Shown here one piece after another: positions 1 to 12,426 of a stretch of 64,000 bases of DNA. The notes beneath the pieces are model-generated. The model was given only the letters and a program-made list of their open reading frames with translations, searched no databases and was not told the DNA's origin. Positions within the stretch are counted from its first letter, which is position 1; each line of letters starts with the position of its first letter. Where the stretch lies: NCBI GenBank assembly GCA_035048495.1, contig CM068551.1, forward strand, positions 22,322,248 to 22,386,247, written 5' to 3'. The stretch is from Euptelea pleiosperma. Lineage: Eukaryota > Streptophyta > Magnoliopsida > Ranunculales > Eupteleaceae. The translations under genes and the position numbers were made by a program.

Positions 1-2540
1 AAACATATAATGATCAGGGGTAGAGCATTGAAAACCATAAGCAATAGACAGCTTCCAGTAGTCGACAAACCATATCAGACTTACCACAGGGCAGGGACAA
101 CATACCTAGGTGTCTACTCCATATAAACCTCTTCTTGCAAGTCCCCATGCAGGGAGGCATTCTTTATATTCAATAGATAATAATACGTAGACAAAATTAA
201 GCGTGCCATTGAGGAAAAGGTCTTGAAATAATCCACACCAAAGGTTTGGGTATAACCTTTGGCAGCCAAACGTGACTTCAGACGGTCAATAGAACCATCT
301 AGATGACACTTGATGGTGTACACCCATCTGCAACCCACAATATGCTTTCCTGGTGGAAGTATGGTAAGATTCCAAGTCTGATTCTGATGAAAAGCACAGA
401 TCTCCTCATCCATGGCCAGTTTCCAACCAAAATAATATAAGGCTTGTTTGTACGATGTTGGAAGGAAACAACAAAAAGTGAAAGTGCAAAGGTACGAAAT
501 GATGGAGAAACACTATAAAGACAAAATTAGCAATGGGATGCTGAGTGCAAGATTAAGTACCTTTCTGTAAAGTAATAGGCATGTCAGGAGAAGAACCCTC
601 AATCGAAGCCAGTGGTTGATACGGGGTCATAAGGGGAACTACTTTACCTGGCTCGGAATGACGGTGATAAACCTATAAAGGAGCATCTGTAATAACTGGC
701 AATGGAAGAGCTTTTGTAACAATTGGTAGTGGAAGAGTAGGAGCAGAGGACAAAGGTAGCTCCCTTGACTTAGCAGACACGAGTTAGAATCAACAGTTGC
801 CCAATTAATGAAAAAAAATGGGATAGTTTCAAAGAAAGTGACATCAGCACGGACAAAATAGAAATGAAAAATTGGATAGTAACAACGATATCATTTCCAA
901 GTTTGGGAATAACCTAGAAAGATACACTTGACTGCATGAGATGAAAGTTTGTCGTGGCCATGACCAAACACATGGACAAAAGAGACATCCAAAAACTCGA
1001 GGTGGTAGACAAAAGGGAAACACATCAAGATATAATAACGAGAACAGAGTTTGACCTTTCAGAATTGATGACGGAATGCTGTTGATAAGGTAGCAAGCCG
1101 TGAGGACGGCATCAACCCAATAAAGTTTGGGGGCATTCATATGGAACATGAGTGTGCGAGCTACATCCAACACATGTTGATGTTTGTATTCAGCAACACC
1201 ATTTAGTTGTGTGTACACAAGAGGTTTGATGAATAATATCATGTTTTGAACAAAATCTTGGATAGCAGTTTGTATATATTCAAGAGTATTGTTAGAACGC
1301 AAAACATGAATAGCCTTGTCAAACTAAATAGAAATATCTTTATAAAAAGTGGTAAAGATCAGAAGTAATTCTGAGTGATTTTTTAATAAACATAACCATG
1401 TCATTCTGGAAAAGTCGTCAATAAATATAACAAAGTAATGAAAACCCAACAAACTTTTTATATTTGTAAGACTCCCAATACTCGTGTGGTGACTCAACTT
1501 AGGGACAACTTGATGCAACTTGAAAAGAGATTGATGTCCCAAGCAAAGATGACACTGAAGAGAAAAAACATTTGCATTCAATGCAGATGTTAGAGTTGGT
1601 TCACCCAGATCTAGATAATAGAGATCGTTTCATTCAAGACCCGAACCAATTACCTTCTTTGTCGTGAGGTCTTGAAACACACAAAAAGATGGAAAAAAGA
1701 TTATGGAACACCGCAATACTTAGTAAACTGAATAATAGATAACAGATTAAAAGGAAAATCTGGAACATACAACACAAAGGCTAAGAAAACAGATAAGTAG
1801 GGTGAATATCACCATCCCAAATAATGTACGAGTAGATCCATCAGTTAACACAATATGAGAGTTAAACGATTGAAATTAGAAAATATAGTTCGTATACTTG
1901 ACATATGAGCACTGGTTCCCCAATTCATGATCCAAGATGATGGAAATAAGGAAACCAAAAACATAGGATTACCCATATTGGCCATAGACTGAGAGGAACC
2001 AACTGCAAGAGAGTTCAACTTCTTTAGGAGCTGGCCAAGATGAGTAGTATACTCCTCGCGAGATGCATGATGAGAAGGTACATTACCAGAGTTGGGAAGA
2101 AGCCTCTATCGTAGGCTGAGAAGCCTCATCAGATACCTGATTTACCAAGCGACCTGTATGTCCAATTAGATCACAATAAATACACTTCAAGTCACCTCGC
2201 CTCCCACGCCCCCCACGACTTCTATTTCCACCTCGACCACCATTGTGGCCACCATGACCGCGAAAATTATTTGAACGACCATTAGAAACCAGTGCTTAAT
2301 TTTCCTTGGGAGTAGAAGACACATTCCCAACAGATGTACACCGAAGGCGAGAATAGGCATTAGCTGCACTAGGAAGAGAGTCACTCGCCAGAGACTACCC
2401 CTTAATAGTGTCGTACTCTGGATTCAGACAAGAACGAAAGAGGGCAACCTGAAATTCCTCCCGTTGGCTCTTCTAAAGCTTTTAAGTCGGTGAAACTTTT
2501 TCCATATACCATGCGACAAACTGGAGTGCTTATTGGAGAT

Positions 2541-3455
2541 CATGGTTTTAAAATTCGCCGAAATTCGCCAAATTTTGAATCACCGAATTAAAGTGTACAT
2601 GCAGTAAAAAAATTACAAAAATTCGCCAAAACTTCGCCGAATTAATTCGCTTAATTCGACAAAAATCGGCTAATTTCTCGAAGTTTAGCCTTTTTTAGTA
2701 CAAAAATTCGCTGAATTAATTTGTCGATTTAGAGAAGTTTGGAGAATTTTTGCCGAAATGTTTGTAAAACACACTGATTTTTAAGGATTTGATAAAATAT
2801 GCATGTTAAAACACTTATAACTCACTATATTCTAAAAACAACCATTTAGAGGAACCTAAGCAAGATTAATATCGTTTCAAAAAAATATATATATACCGTT
2901 TCACTAAAAAAAAAAACAAAATATCGTTTAACTCATATTGAAACAAGTATCAAAAATTTGAAATTCTTTTTTTAAGCAAGTACTAAGACACTAAGTCATA
3001 AACTGATAAGCAGTATAACACACATTTTTGCAATTTTTGTACTAAAAATGCTAAATTCCAAGAAAGTAGCCGTACATGATAAAACAAGCATAATAAAACA
3101 CACTGATGTTTAAGGATATGATAAAAGAGGCACGATAAAACACTTATAACTCATCTTAAAAAAAATTCAAATACTTTAGATACTTGCGTCAATATGAGAA
3201 ATGATATTAATCTTGCTTATATTGCTCCAAATGGTTTTTTTTTATGATATAATGAGTTATAGGTGCTTAATCATGCTTGTTTTATCATATCCTTAAAAAT
3301 CAGCGTGTTTTACTAATGTTTTGGCAAAAATTCTCCAAACTTCTCTAACTTAGCGAAGTTTTACAAAAATTCTCTAAATCAAATTGAACTTCCCCGAATT
3401 AATTCTGAATTTTAACTGACCGAAGTTCAAGGCAAAGTCGAAGTTTAGAGCCTTG
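2541..3455. mobile_element. Foldback element (TTCGCCGAA vocabulary) inside the copia element
   Basis: Ends are CATGGTTTTAAAATTCGCCG and ...GAGCCTTG. The flanks TTGGAGAT (2533-2540) and ATGGAGAT (3456-3463) match at 7 of 8 bases and look like an aged 8-bp target duplication. The outer parts are made of repeats of TTCGCC, GAATTAATTCG and AAATTCGCC. The inner arms are an imperfect inverted repeat: the stretch near 2770-2840 (ACTGATTTTTAAGGAT) recurs reversed near 3245-3310 and again directly near 3100. No coding capacity. It belongs with the other 8-bp-duplication elements listed here. Confidence 0.7.
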
Positions 3456-4359
3456 ATGGAGATAGAGGGCTCTGGGTTGTTCCACAACCGTGTCATAAGA
3501 ACACTCTAACAAAATGAAACCAAGACAAATAGTCAAGTGTCGTTCAACTTCACATGCTTGATTTGTCCATCAATTCCACTAGACATACTCAACATAAAGG
3601 GTTTTCCAGCACAGAACTAGCCATAACACCCTTACTACACCAGCAAGGGTCAAGAAACTAGAGAAAAGCAGCACAAAACTATCATAAGAGCAAAGAACTA
3701 GGGGACGATTTCAACCAGACCATCAGAAAAGCTTTTATGGGGGAAACGATTTCAAAACCCAACATAGAGGGCTTTTTTATGGGGACGATTTCAAAACCCA
3801 ATAAAACTACTGTAGAAAAATTTGAAAAAAATTAGAAAACAACCCACCAAACTTATATAGCCTGTGCTATTTCACCAGAGAGATTCAAAGAAGCCTGCAG
3901 GGATTACAGGAAAAAAAACCCAATTGAACAGAAACCAACCAGGGAGGGGGCAATTTCAAAACCCAATAAAACTACTGCAGAAAAATCTGTGGACGTACCT
4001 CAATCTAGAGGAAACTACGTAAATCTCTGTGTTGTGGTTTGTTTGCATCTTTGTTTTATTGTTCGTTTATTGTTCTTTCTTCCCAACAATTCAAAGATCC
4101 TCTAGTTTTCAAACCAAAAAACCCAGTTGAACAAATACCAACCGGCAACCTGCACTGCACACCCTAGGCATCAATCACACAAATATCCTTCTTACACCTC
4201 CAACAACATCATAAACCTGGAAATGAACACCAAACAATAACCTAGATGCACAAACAACCCTAGATATAACTTATCACCCAGGAGAAGATGGAGGGAATAA
4301 AAGATGACGAAAGAAGAGGAGAATAAGGTTTACCAAGGATCAGAGATGCTCTGATACCA

Positions 4360-4367
4360 TGTGATGA

Positions 4368-4429
<62 letters not shown>

Positions 4430-4683
4430 ATATGGGTTCGGCCTCCTCTATTCTTATTTTTGTATATTGTGCATTGTGTTAGGCTCACTTACATAAATAG
4501 GACTTTGGTGAATTGTGGGCCCACACACTAAACATAATAAAGACAAACAAATATAGAAAACAGGAACTCTAACATAACTATCGAACTTTTTTGCTAGAAT
4601 TATCTCTATTTTTCCGAGAGTACTTCCATTGCCTTTTCCTTGTCCTATAGGGTAATGATCAAGGGGTAGTATTGTTCTCATCA
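4360..4683 (-). repeat. 5' LTR of the copia element
   Basis: On the minus strand it begins TGATGAGAACAATAC at about 4683 and ends CATCATCACA beside the primer-binding site, giving TG...CA ends and about 324 bp. A (GA)n microsatellite of about 55 bp occupies 4373-4427 within it. The 3' LTR is outside the window, so the boundaries rest on the PBS and the TG/CA rule only. Confidence 0.75.
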
Positions 4684-4952
4684 ATACGATGGTAAATTTT
4701 GTTAAATATACTAAAGGTATAAGGCCATCCCAGAAGGTATATTATAGGCCATAGGACCCAGCCAGCAGGTCCAAAACACCTGGGATCCAGAGTGTTTGCA
4801 CTCTAGCCCCACGCGGTGACATCGTGGTTGATATGTTCTTATATTTCAAATTTTCAGACACAGTCATCACTCTTTCAGTCAAAAAACTCCAGAGGTAGCA
4901 TTGGGTTATTTAAATAATTTCTGCGAGAAACTGTGGCAATAAAAACCCTTAC

Positions 4953-7900
4953 CAGGTTCGACTTCACGAGATAGTGTTCCTTCTTCCCTGTATTGCCGAG
5001 AACTTTCAGTTATCTGCACTGTAAAATCACAACCACAAATTAATATGAAAAGCATCAAATACTTCACATGCTACTATATTAAATTTGTCTTGTGGTTTTC
5101 AACACCATATATCAGTAACAACAATGTTTGAACCAAGGTTTAAAATTTCGGTTTCGCATGTCATTTCGGTGAGGGCCGAAACTGAAATTTCAAAATTTCG
5201 TGTGAAATTTTGGAAATTTTGAAATTGAGATTAGTAATGAAAATTTCAAAATTTCACGAAAAGTTCGAAATTTCACAAAAAACCGAAATTTCAAAGAACC
5301 GATATCCGAAATTTCGGTCAAAATTTTGGAATTTCTAAAATTTCGATTTTTATGGATTTCGGTATCGGTGTAGCCCGAAACCTGAAATTTCAAACTTTTC
5401 GCCGAAATTTAAAACCTTGGTTTGAACTGTCTTGAAGTAAGCAACCGAAAAGTGCATTGCTCAACATTTTTTTGTGATCCACAGTTTTGGAACCCACATG
5501 GTCATTTATGAGCTCATGATCAACTGAGTTGGTTCTCAAATAATTTTTTTTAAAGCCAAAGCCAAAAAAATACAGTTAATAATTTAAAGAGCAAACAAGG
5601 GGTTCAGTTCCCACCCCAGACCCTACCATTTTGTGTGGTTGGAGAGACTCCAGCAGAGGGAGACACAGCTCCTGTTCTGATGGTCGCTACTTGTAATCGG
5701 CATGGAAAGGGTCGAACTGCTGCAGTTCCAGCAGAGGGAGTGTCCTGAGGAAAATAGATAGGTCTTGCTGCGAGTTGCATGATCGCTTGTGCCTGCACAT
5801 TGATGAATTGGAGGCATTGGAAGGCCAACATGCTATCAGATTTGTTGCAGGGTATCCAAGTAAAAGAGCAAGTTCCATTACCTTATCAGCTGGCATGCCA
5901 TCGTAAACATTCACCTTGCCGCCGTAGAAAATAGTCATCTGATTCACTGGCCCATTCGTTGCACCCGTGTTTCTGCCACCATTTTGGAGAAATGCTTTCA
6001 TTGAGTATCAAAATTCAAAATACAAGGAACATGGCATCTCTTCTTTGGAAGAAATGTCATCCATTTTCTGAGACCCATACGTTATACGATACATGTGGCA
6101 CATTAATCCAGACCATCAAGTGTTAGGCCACACTTTTATGGGCATAGCCATAATAATTGCACCTATTAAATAAACTTAACCATCTGATAAAGAGATAAAA
6201 CAAGATTGCTAAAAAAGTGGTAGTGAAGAACTAGAATCATCAGATTGGAGCAAATTTTGGCCACAAGGAATTCCAATAGTCACAAGACAGTCTAGATTGA
6301 TAAGCAAGTGTGGCATATGAATAAAAAATTTCCACGAAAACCAGGTTAGGGATGTACTAGTGAAGGACACGAGTTCTAAAACTAAAGGTTTCAATAAAGT
6401 GTTCATATAAAAATGGGATTGCATAGTTGTTGACTATTGGCGGGCATAAATGGGTTGGACTCCAATGAAACTGAATTTTGGCCCAATTCCTTGACAATGC
6501 CGGTAAGTACAATATATTTTTGGTAGAACATTCATATTGTTGTAAGAAAATAATACATAAACTTATCGGTGTTGTCTCAGGTGATCCAATACCATAGAGC
6601 TTTAGTGAATGGTTTTTTGGCCCAACAACTTTTGTTTCCATTGTGAATTGCGGAGATTGGTCTGTGAAAACACCCAGGTTTATTGCTAAAAAGTAGAAAC
6701 CCCGTGCAACAAGAACATGATTGATCATACAGATAAAAATAAGAACAGGATTGATTATGCAATAAAAAAAAGCACAAGATTGCTCATGCAGGAACTATAT
6801 TGAGTGACAGTACCCATGCTGTCTGTATCCTTTCGAGGAACCAGTTTGACACCTTAAACGTCTTGCAAAATCAACTAGAAGTCTGGAATTTCAGAAATCT
6901 ACAGTTAAACTCTTCTAGAGCGCAACAGCAGCCCATAAATCAGTGCACATATTAGAAGTCAGATTGACCATCCAATTAGTGTCATCCAGGAAATTTCTCC
7001 AAGTTAATAGCAGCTCAACTAACATTTATTTTCTTATTTTTTGATGTGTGCACACGTGCGTGCGTGTGATTTGATTTGAATAAATACAACGTCATCTGTT
7101 ATCATATGCTGTGGAAACAGATGCCACTTTTTTTTGGTAGGCAAGTTGGATGATCAGTGGTTTAGAAGTAAGTGCATGAGTATCGGATATGAACCCAGCT
7201 CATGGTATCAACGCCCAAGCTGGCATTGGGTTCGTCAATATAAGCGTCTCTAAAGCACAAATTGCCAAAGTTATCGAGATACAAGCTTGTGTAGATGCAA
7301 TGATGTTCATATTTTATCAAACTTGACTTCAAGATAAAACACCAAAAGACCAAGGCATGGTTTCTGCAAAACAGTCTTTTAATTAAACATGAGGAATCTA
7401 TTGTTTCATTTCATGAGGCATGCTGCGATGCCATTCTAAATTCTTTTCCTTTCTGATAATAAGCTACAATTGAACATGCAATCCCAAGACAGCGTGACTT
7501 CAACCACTTGTGCCAGATAACAAAATTTCAAAAGGTCTGTGAATCAACTGTCACGAGCTTTAGCTAACATTCCACCTCCTATACAAGATATGCTTATTGC
7601 TTTTCTCCTATAGAGAGATAGCAAGCTAAATAAAGACTGTTATTAAAACAAAACCTGCCTTAAACCCATCAATGTTTATGGTCCCAATAGATCACTGAAA
7701 TAAAAGTGTGGAGGCTAAGAAATACCCTTTCATCCAGACTATACACCAACATAATGGGGGAGTTTGAGGGAAGTAGCCAGAACTTGGGAAACATAGAAAA
7801 TGTTGATCACTAGTCAGACATCTCGGACAGGAGAAGTCGGACATCAAACCGATTTAATTCCTGAACTCTTGAGAAGAATTTCAAAATGTCATCCGGCTAC

Positions 7901-9712
7901 TGTCCTAACTGCTCATTTAAATCAAGCATTAAGAGGTTCAAATAAGGAAAACACATGTACAACTTTATCTACTCCAGGAACTGCAAAAGTATCTGCACTG
8001 ACAAAGCAGATAACCGCTCATTCTTGGAAACCAACCACCTTCCACCGCGTCCTAAGATCATGCAAATCGGACAACAAATGTGGTGTGACAAGTCAATCAT
8101 GCAGAGATCCGTTAGGAAGGTATACAATTCTAAATAGGCAATCTTTTTTGCAACAGTACAGTTATTGAACCCCTAAAAACTTCTTACTTAATTATCCAAA
8201 AAAAAAGAAGCTTTGTATTCAAGTGCCGGAGTGATTTTTAGCCCACTAAAGCTCAACAATATTCAGGTTTAAAAAGTAGCCAATAAGAAATTTTAGCAAA
8301 GAAGAAAACAAACTCAACAGGCATTCTATCACTCTTCCTGAAATAATTGCAGGATTGCATCAGAAATCAGAATCTCTCCAGAATACCATTTTAAACATAA
8401 ATCTCTCGGACAGAAAATTTCCACTCCAGTCAACTTTGTTAGAATTATGAGTCCAATAGTCCATGTAAACTATAAAGATTGGACGACTGCAATTATCCCA
8501 TCAGCTCGAGTTTGATCTAGAAGATCTCTTAGGTGGGATCTGTTGCATGGTAGGTCCTGGTTCTGTAGCCATCAAATTCGTCATTTGAGGACCCAAATTC
8601 AACTCAATTTTTTGTGGGCTTACGAATTTAGACCCATTATGGTCCGTTTTATCCCGCAATGAGCCCAAAAAGCCTATTAGGTTAATGAATTGTCCAATTT
8701 TGCTCTCCGTCATCTCTGTAACTGTAAGTGTTGGTTCTCATGGGGACGACAATGAACCCTAAAGCGAAATCTAACATGCGCCGGTGTCAATCTCGCATTA
8801 CCCTTAGTTGGTTCGGTTAATAATTAGATCCAAAGCGCAATATAGCGAAACCTTGGCGCGTTTGCACTCGGCTATCCGCGCACCGCAGTCTCCCGACACA
8901 TTTTAGCGAAGACCCTAAACAGATATACGAAAGATCTAACATGCATCGGGGGAACTGCGACATTGTTGGCCCCAGTTTCGATTCAGGATCCGTGTATGTT
9001 AGCAAAAACTATAAGACCATTAAAAGTAGTGAAGATATAGTAAGAAACCTGGGAGAAGTGGTGTTGTCGGGCACCGGGGGACGACACGACACATCACCGG
9101 AGAAAGCGGGTTTCGGGGGATCTTTTCTCCGATACGAAACCGATTCGTCCGCCGATACCGAGATCTGGAATTCGGGGCTCGTTACTTTCTCTGAACTTAA
9201 AGTGACCTACAAATAAAATATTAATTTATTTATTTAGTCCATTAAATAATTATAAAATGTTGTCAGCTTTGCATGAAAAAATGGAGGAATACAGTGTTTG
9301 AGCTGACGCGAGGCGGATTTTCCGGGCCGGAGACGGGGATTTTTTGCCGGATTCCGGCAGCGGTGTCAGAATCCGTCCTCGATTCGAGCAGCGTCTTGAG
9401 GGAGATGACTTGCTGGATCGCCTGGGATTTGTTCCACGAGGGACGACGCATGCCTGTACGGATACGGAGGGAGACCACCACGTGTCGGTAAGTTTATTCT
9501 TTTTTATTTTGTTCCCGGATTTCCTGTACCGGAAAAAATGGAGAAATGTGGCAAAATAAAATAAAGAAAAAAAAAAGGAGAGAATTTTTAGGACCTTTTT
9601 CTTTGAGGTATCTCCGACAATCTTCTCGAGTGAGCTGTGAAATGTCGTCTTCGGTAAGCTGGTCCAGGGGCTTGTCGAGCGGTGACCGGAAAATCGTCTC
9701 TCCCGGTCTCAT
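4953..9712 (-). CDS. PPD: PEAPOD (TIFY4) transcriptional regulator, 5' six exons; 3' end outside window
   Basis: Plant-specific TIFY nuclear protein. Known PEAPODs recruit co-repressor through KIX/NINJA adaptors and limit meristemoid division and leaf curvature. Exons: 9712-9595, 9453-9293, 9206-9049, 5972-5882, 5792-5627, 5018-4953. All junctions are GT/AG and the phases agree, giving 253 codons plus one base. The N-terminal PPD domain (about residues 9-62) contains LTEDDISQLTREDCRRYL and MRRPSWNKSQAIQQV. The TIFY domain (about 157-192) contains QMTIFYGGKVNVYDG and is split by an 89-bp intron that, when spliced, gives DKAQAIMQLAA. The last visible exon gives ESSRQYREEG. The start is the first Met after an in-frame stop. 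The C-terminal Jas-like exon is not between 4953 and the copia LTR, so it lies beyond the left edge or is lost. Introns 1 and 2 are short (141 and 86 bp); intron 3 is 3.1 kb. Confidence 0.9.
5134..5419. mobile_element. Palindromic MITE, GAAATTTCG vocabulary, in PEAPOD downstream intron
   Basis: Ends are CAAGGTTTAAAATTTCGG and CCGAAATTTAAAACCTTG, flanked by a perfect 8-bp duplication GTTTGAAC (5126-5133 and 5420-5427). The 286-bp interior is almost wholly made of GAAATTTC, TTTCGG and their complements. It lies in PEAPOD intron 5, between exon 5 (ending 5627) and exon 6 (starting 5018). No coding capacity. Confidence 0.85.
5973..9048 (-). other. PEAPOD intron 3, no gene seen
   Basis: This 3.1-kb stretch is bounded by the exon 3 donor and the exon 4 acceptor. 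Splicing them directly keeps the frame (AG+A gives Arg), so no extra exon is required. Short open frames in it (for example 6357-6728, 7800-8168, 8501-8713) show no recognisable domain. No transposon ends were identified. Confidence 0.6.
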
Positions 9713-9800
9713 GGTGTCTGATTCCGGCGAGAAAACGACCGGAGCTCAGTTCTGCTCCTTTCTCTCTCTCTCTCTCTCTCTCTAGCTTGGAGAGAGAAGG
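9713..9800 (-). promoter_or_regulatory. GA-rich 5' leader of PEAPOD
   Basis: Just upstream of the PEAPOD start codon, the minus strand carries a (GA)n tract (9761-9783 on the plus strand is CT repeats). An in-frame TGA lies between this tract and the ATG at 9712. Such GA/CT tracts are common in plant 5' leaders. No TATA box could be assigned with confidence. Confidence 0.45.
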
Positions 9801-10339
9801 AGAGAAATGAGATCCACTGATTTTTCTGTTTCTCTCTCTTATTTTTTTCTGAATTTTTTTTTTTCGATTTTGGGGGGTTTGGAGAGAGAAAGAGAGTTGT
9901 GTAACTCCTCAGGGTTTGGCCGCCGCGGCGTTTGAGCTTCGCTGGGGATCGCTTTTATCTAACCGCGCTGCACCCCAGGACGCCACGTAATTGGATGTCC
10001 ATTTAATATTTAGACACACTATTACTATATTACCCTTCTAACTGCCTTAGAAGAATGCTCGCCCTGATATTTCATGAGGAGGACGTCCTCCCTAAACTCA
10101 AGACCATGATGACTTCGAGGTTTGTTCGGTGTGAATCCCGAGGACCATCTGCATTTGTTTGTTGCAAAGTCGCAATGTGGTTGGTAGTCAGATCTCATAA
10201 CCGGTAGAATTTTTGATGTCGAACTGTTTTACATGTCGATATGTGTGTCCAACCAGGGATCTCCATCTGTATCTGGCAAGTGGGCTTACATCATTTTTAT
10301 ATTCAATTGAAAAGGAGTGGAGTTTATGGGTAGTGAGTG
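9801..10339. other. PEAPOD upstream region, no gene
   Basis: Intergenic DNA upstream of PEAPOD. It has a G+C-rich patch near 9920-9990 (CCGCCGCGGCG), then A+T-rich sequence. Probably contains the promoter, but no specific element can be called. Confidence 0.4.
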
Positions 10340-10670
10340 TTACCATCATCGGCCATGGTCCCTAGACTATTAATTCTCGTGGGGATTAACACCACACAGA
10401 TCTTGCAGATCATCCAATGATCTGGACCTCACGTAGGGACACCACAACACCTCAGAGGTGGGTAGCTACTTCTGCAGAGGGCAATTTATTCAAGTGTCTT
10501 GTACAAGCCCAACAATCGCTTTCCTCTTTATCTGAATCAAAACACGTGTCAACATATGGTGGCTTCCGTTGATCCCCACTGTCCAAGATCAGTGAGCACC
10601 TGATGAATCATCTAAAGAAAAAAAAAGAATATATCATCACATTCTCCAGTAATTTAATTCAACCTCTCCA

Positions 10671-10842
10671 TCTATATAACAAACAGGGAAATTGTCTCCC
10701 CACATATACCCCTCTTATCTTATACCCAATCTTATCCGCTTCACAAAGGATGGCTGAGATCTTATCCCCGAAATGAATAGATGGTGGATCTCAACCACTC
10801 ACACCCAATTTTGACAATTGCTTTGTTGAGGAGTGCCGTGGG
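10671..10842 (+). mobile_element. Non-autonomous Helitron, 3' end lost
   Basis: It begins TCTATATAACAAAC directly after an A, and carries the family's internal GGCTGAGATCTTATCC and GGATCTCAACC inverted pair and the start of the 3' hairpin (GAGTGCCGTGGGT). The terminal CTAG is missing; sequence passes straight into the neighbouring duplicated block. Confidence 0.6.
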
Positions 10843-11233
10843 TGGGCAATTTTTTCAAGTGTCTTGTATAAGCCCAATATCACTTTCCTCTTTATCTGAA
10901 TCAAACGCGCGTTGACATTTGGTGGCTTCAGTTGGCCATGATCTAAGATCAGTGAGCATCGAAATATTAGAAAAAAATGAATATGTTATCACCTTCTCTA
11001 GTAATTTAATTCAACTTCTCTACTACTTATAAGAAAGGGCATCAATTGTGACTACCAATGTTACTTTTTGTCATCTAAAGTTGTCATATCCTTATTGTCG
11101 TCTCCAAATCCAGACCATTAATTCTCTTTGAGATTAACACTACATATCTCGAAGACCATCTACGGGTTTGGACATGATGTAGGGATACCACACCACCAAT
11201 GAAGTGGCAACTTCTGTCAATTTAAAGAAGGGT

Positions 11234-11586
11234 AGGGCTCAAGGGATCGGCCATTTTTGACTGGCTCCCATTACATGACACAATATGAGCCACGTGGCAC
11301 ACTCTTAGAGGACTCTGACCGTATGGATGTTTGGAAATCTCTATGTGGACCTACGAACCAGAAATCAGCTTGATTACTGCTCAATTTCCTATAGTTGAGA
11401 TCAACCCATGAAAATAAGTCCAATCCAATGCCTAGAAATCACTAATCAGGCTGATTTTCGGTTTGTAGGTTCACCTAGGGATTTGCCAAACATCCATACG
11501 GTCAGAGTCCTCTAAGAGTGTGCCATGTGGTTCATATTGTTTCTTGTAACGAGAGCCAGTAAAAAATGGCCGATCCTGGAGCCCTA
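11234..11586. mobile_element. G-box foldback MITE (family A), variant ends
   Basis: The long inverted repeat begins AGGGCTCAAGGGATCGGCC and ends GGCCGATCCTGGAGCCCT. Inner arms contain CACAATATGAGCCACGTGG and, reversed, CCACATGGTTCATATTG, then GACCGTATGGATGTTTGG and its complement. There is no coding capacity. It shares its inner arms with the copies at 12042, 12813, 15848, 30901, 35898 and 58805 but has different outermost bases. Confidence 0.75.
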
Positions 11587-12041
11587 GCCTTTTAGGAAAA
11601 GTAGGGACAATTTATTCAATGTGCATTGGATTATTATAACTATTTTGGTAATTTAATTCAACATCTCTACTACTAATAAGGAACGAGCACCGATTGTGAC
11701 GACCAATCTTGACTATCACTTTTTATAAAAATACTTATGTACCTCCACTAATTATACCAAGAGGCTCTTTGGTCTTTTTCATTTATACAATCATTATAAA
11801 GTTCTAGAATTGTCAATTGAGTTGACTCTAAAAAATATATTGAATCTTCTAGGATAATCCTTTGATTTTAGATTTCTAAAAGTATATTTCATGGTTTTTC
11901 AAAACTTTCCTTTCATTTTCAAAATACCCCTACAAAATTCAGCATATATTTATAAAATATGGATATTTTGGTCATTGTGTACCACAAAACTCCTTATTTT
12001 CTTTTTTAATTGCACACGGTCTCACTTCACCAGAGGGAAAA

Positions 12042-12426
12042 GAGTAAAAATTTGATGACAGGCCTGTCATCGAGGCAGATGATAGGGTGAAATATGAGCC
12101 ATGTGGCACTCTTAGAGGACTCTGACCGTATGGATGTTTGGCCAATCGCTAGATGGACCTACAAACCAAAAATCAGCCTGATTAGTGATTTCTAGGCGTT
12201 GGATTAAAATTATTTTCATGGGAATTTGAGCAATATTGACCCTTATTTGAGGTACAAAGATCCAAAGGTTTACAATCAATAGTCAAGCTGATTTTTGTTT
12301 TGTAGGTCCACCTAGGGATTGTAAAAACATCCTTATGGTCAGAGTCCTCTGATAGTATGCCACGTGGCTCTTATTGCGTCCTGTCATCGGGCTCTATGAC
12401 ATGGCAATGTCATCAAAGTTTAACTC
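12042..12426. mobile_element. G-box foldback MITE (family A, Mutator-type)
   Basis: Ends are GAGTAAAAATTTGATGACAG and CATCAAAGTTTAACTC. Flanks read GGAAAAGAG at both sides (9 bp if the element is taken to start at TAAAA, 6 bp if at GAG). Arms carry ATGAGCCATGTGGCA and TGCCACGTGGCTC plus GACCGTATGG and its complement. Its closest relative here is the copy at 58805-59209, which shares the extra TGATGACAGG terminal block. Confidence 0.8.

Larger units (their letters stand above)
1..4683 (-). mobile_element. Ty1/copia LTR retrotransposon, degenerate, 3' part off the left edge
   Basis: The element reads on the minus strand. Its 5' LTR is about 4360-4683, followed inward by a primer-binding site matching plant initiator tRNA-Met (minus TGGTATCAGAGC, 4348-4359). 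Coding remnants follow in copia order: a gag zinc-knuckle region near 2160-2280, GAG-pre-integrase and integrase pieces (1324-1581, with CHLCLGHQS and FIDDFSRMTW, and 844-1302), then reverse transcriptase (114-413, with GCRWVY, SRLAAKGYTQ and HGDLQEEVYM). Frames are broken by stops and shifts, so it is inactive. The integrase-before-RT order is what separates copia from gypsy. The body is interrupted by the foldback element at 2541-3455. The 3' LTR lies outside the window. It sits in an intron of the PEAPOD gene, in the same orientation as that gene. Confidence 0.9.
10340..11700. repeat. Imperfect local duplication split by a Helitron fragment and a MITE
   Basis: Two blocks recur. Block X (10353-10475 and about 11100-11220) contains attaattctc, gattaacac and gtagggac. 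Block Y (10477-10670, 10843-11025 and a partial copy at about 11600-11690) contains aatttattcaagtg and taatttaattcaac. A Helitron-like 5' part sits between Y1 and Y2, and a Mutator-type MITE (11234-11586) between X2 and Y3. No gene is visible. Confidence 0.6.

Noticed and set aside
6357..6728. Possible extra PEAPOD exon
   Set aside because: Exons 3 and 4 join in frame without it and its product does not match the family.
7800..8168. 122-codon plus-strand frame
   Set aside because: Lies in PEAPOD intron 3 without domain, codon bias or splice support.
8941..9216. 91-codon plus-strand frame
   Set aside because: Antisense to PEAPOD exon 3, which is supported by splice sites, phase and family match.
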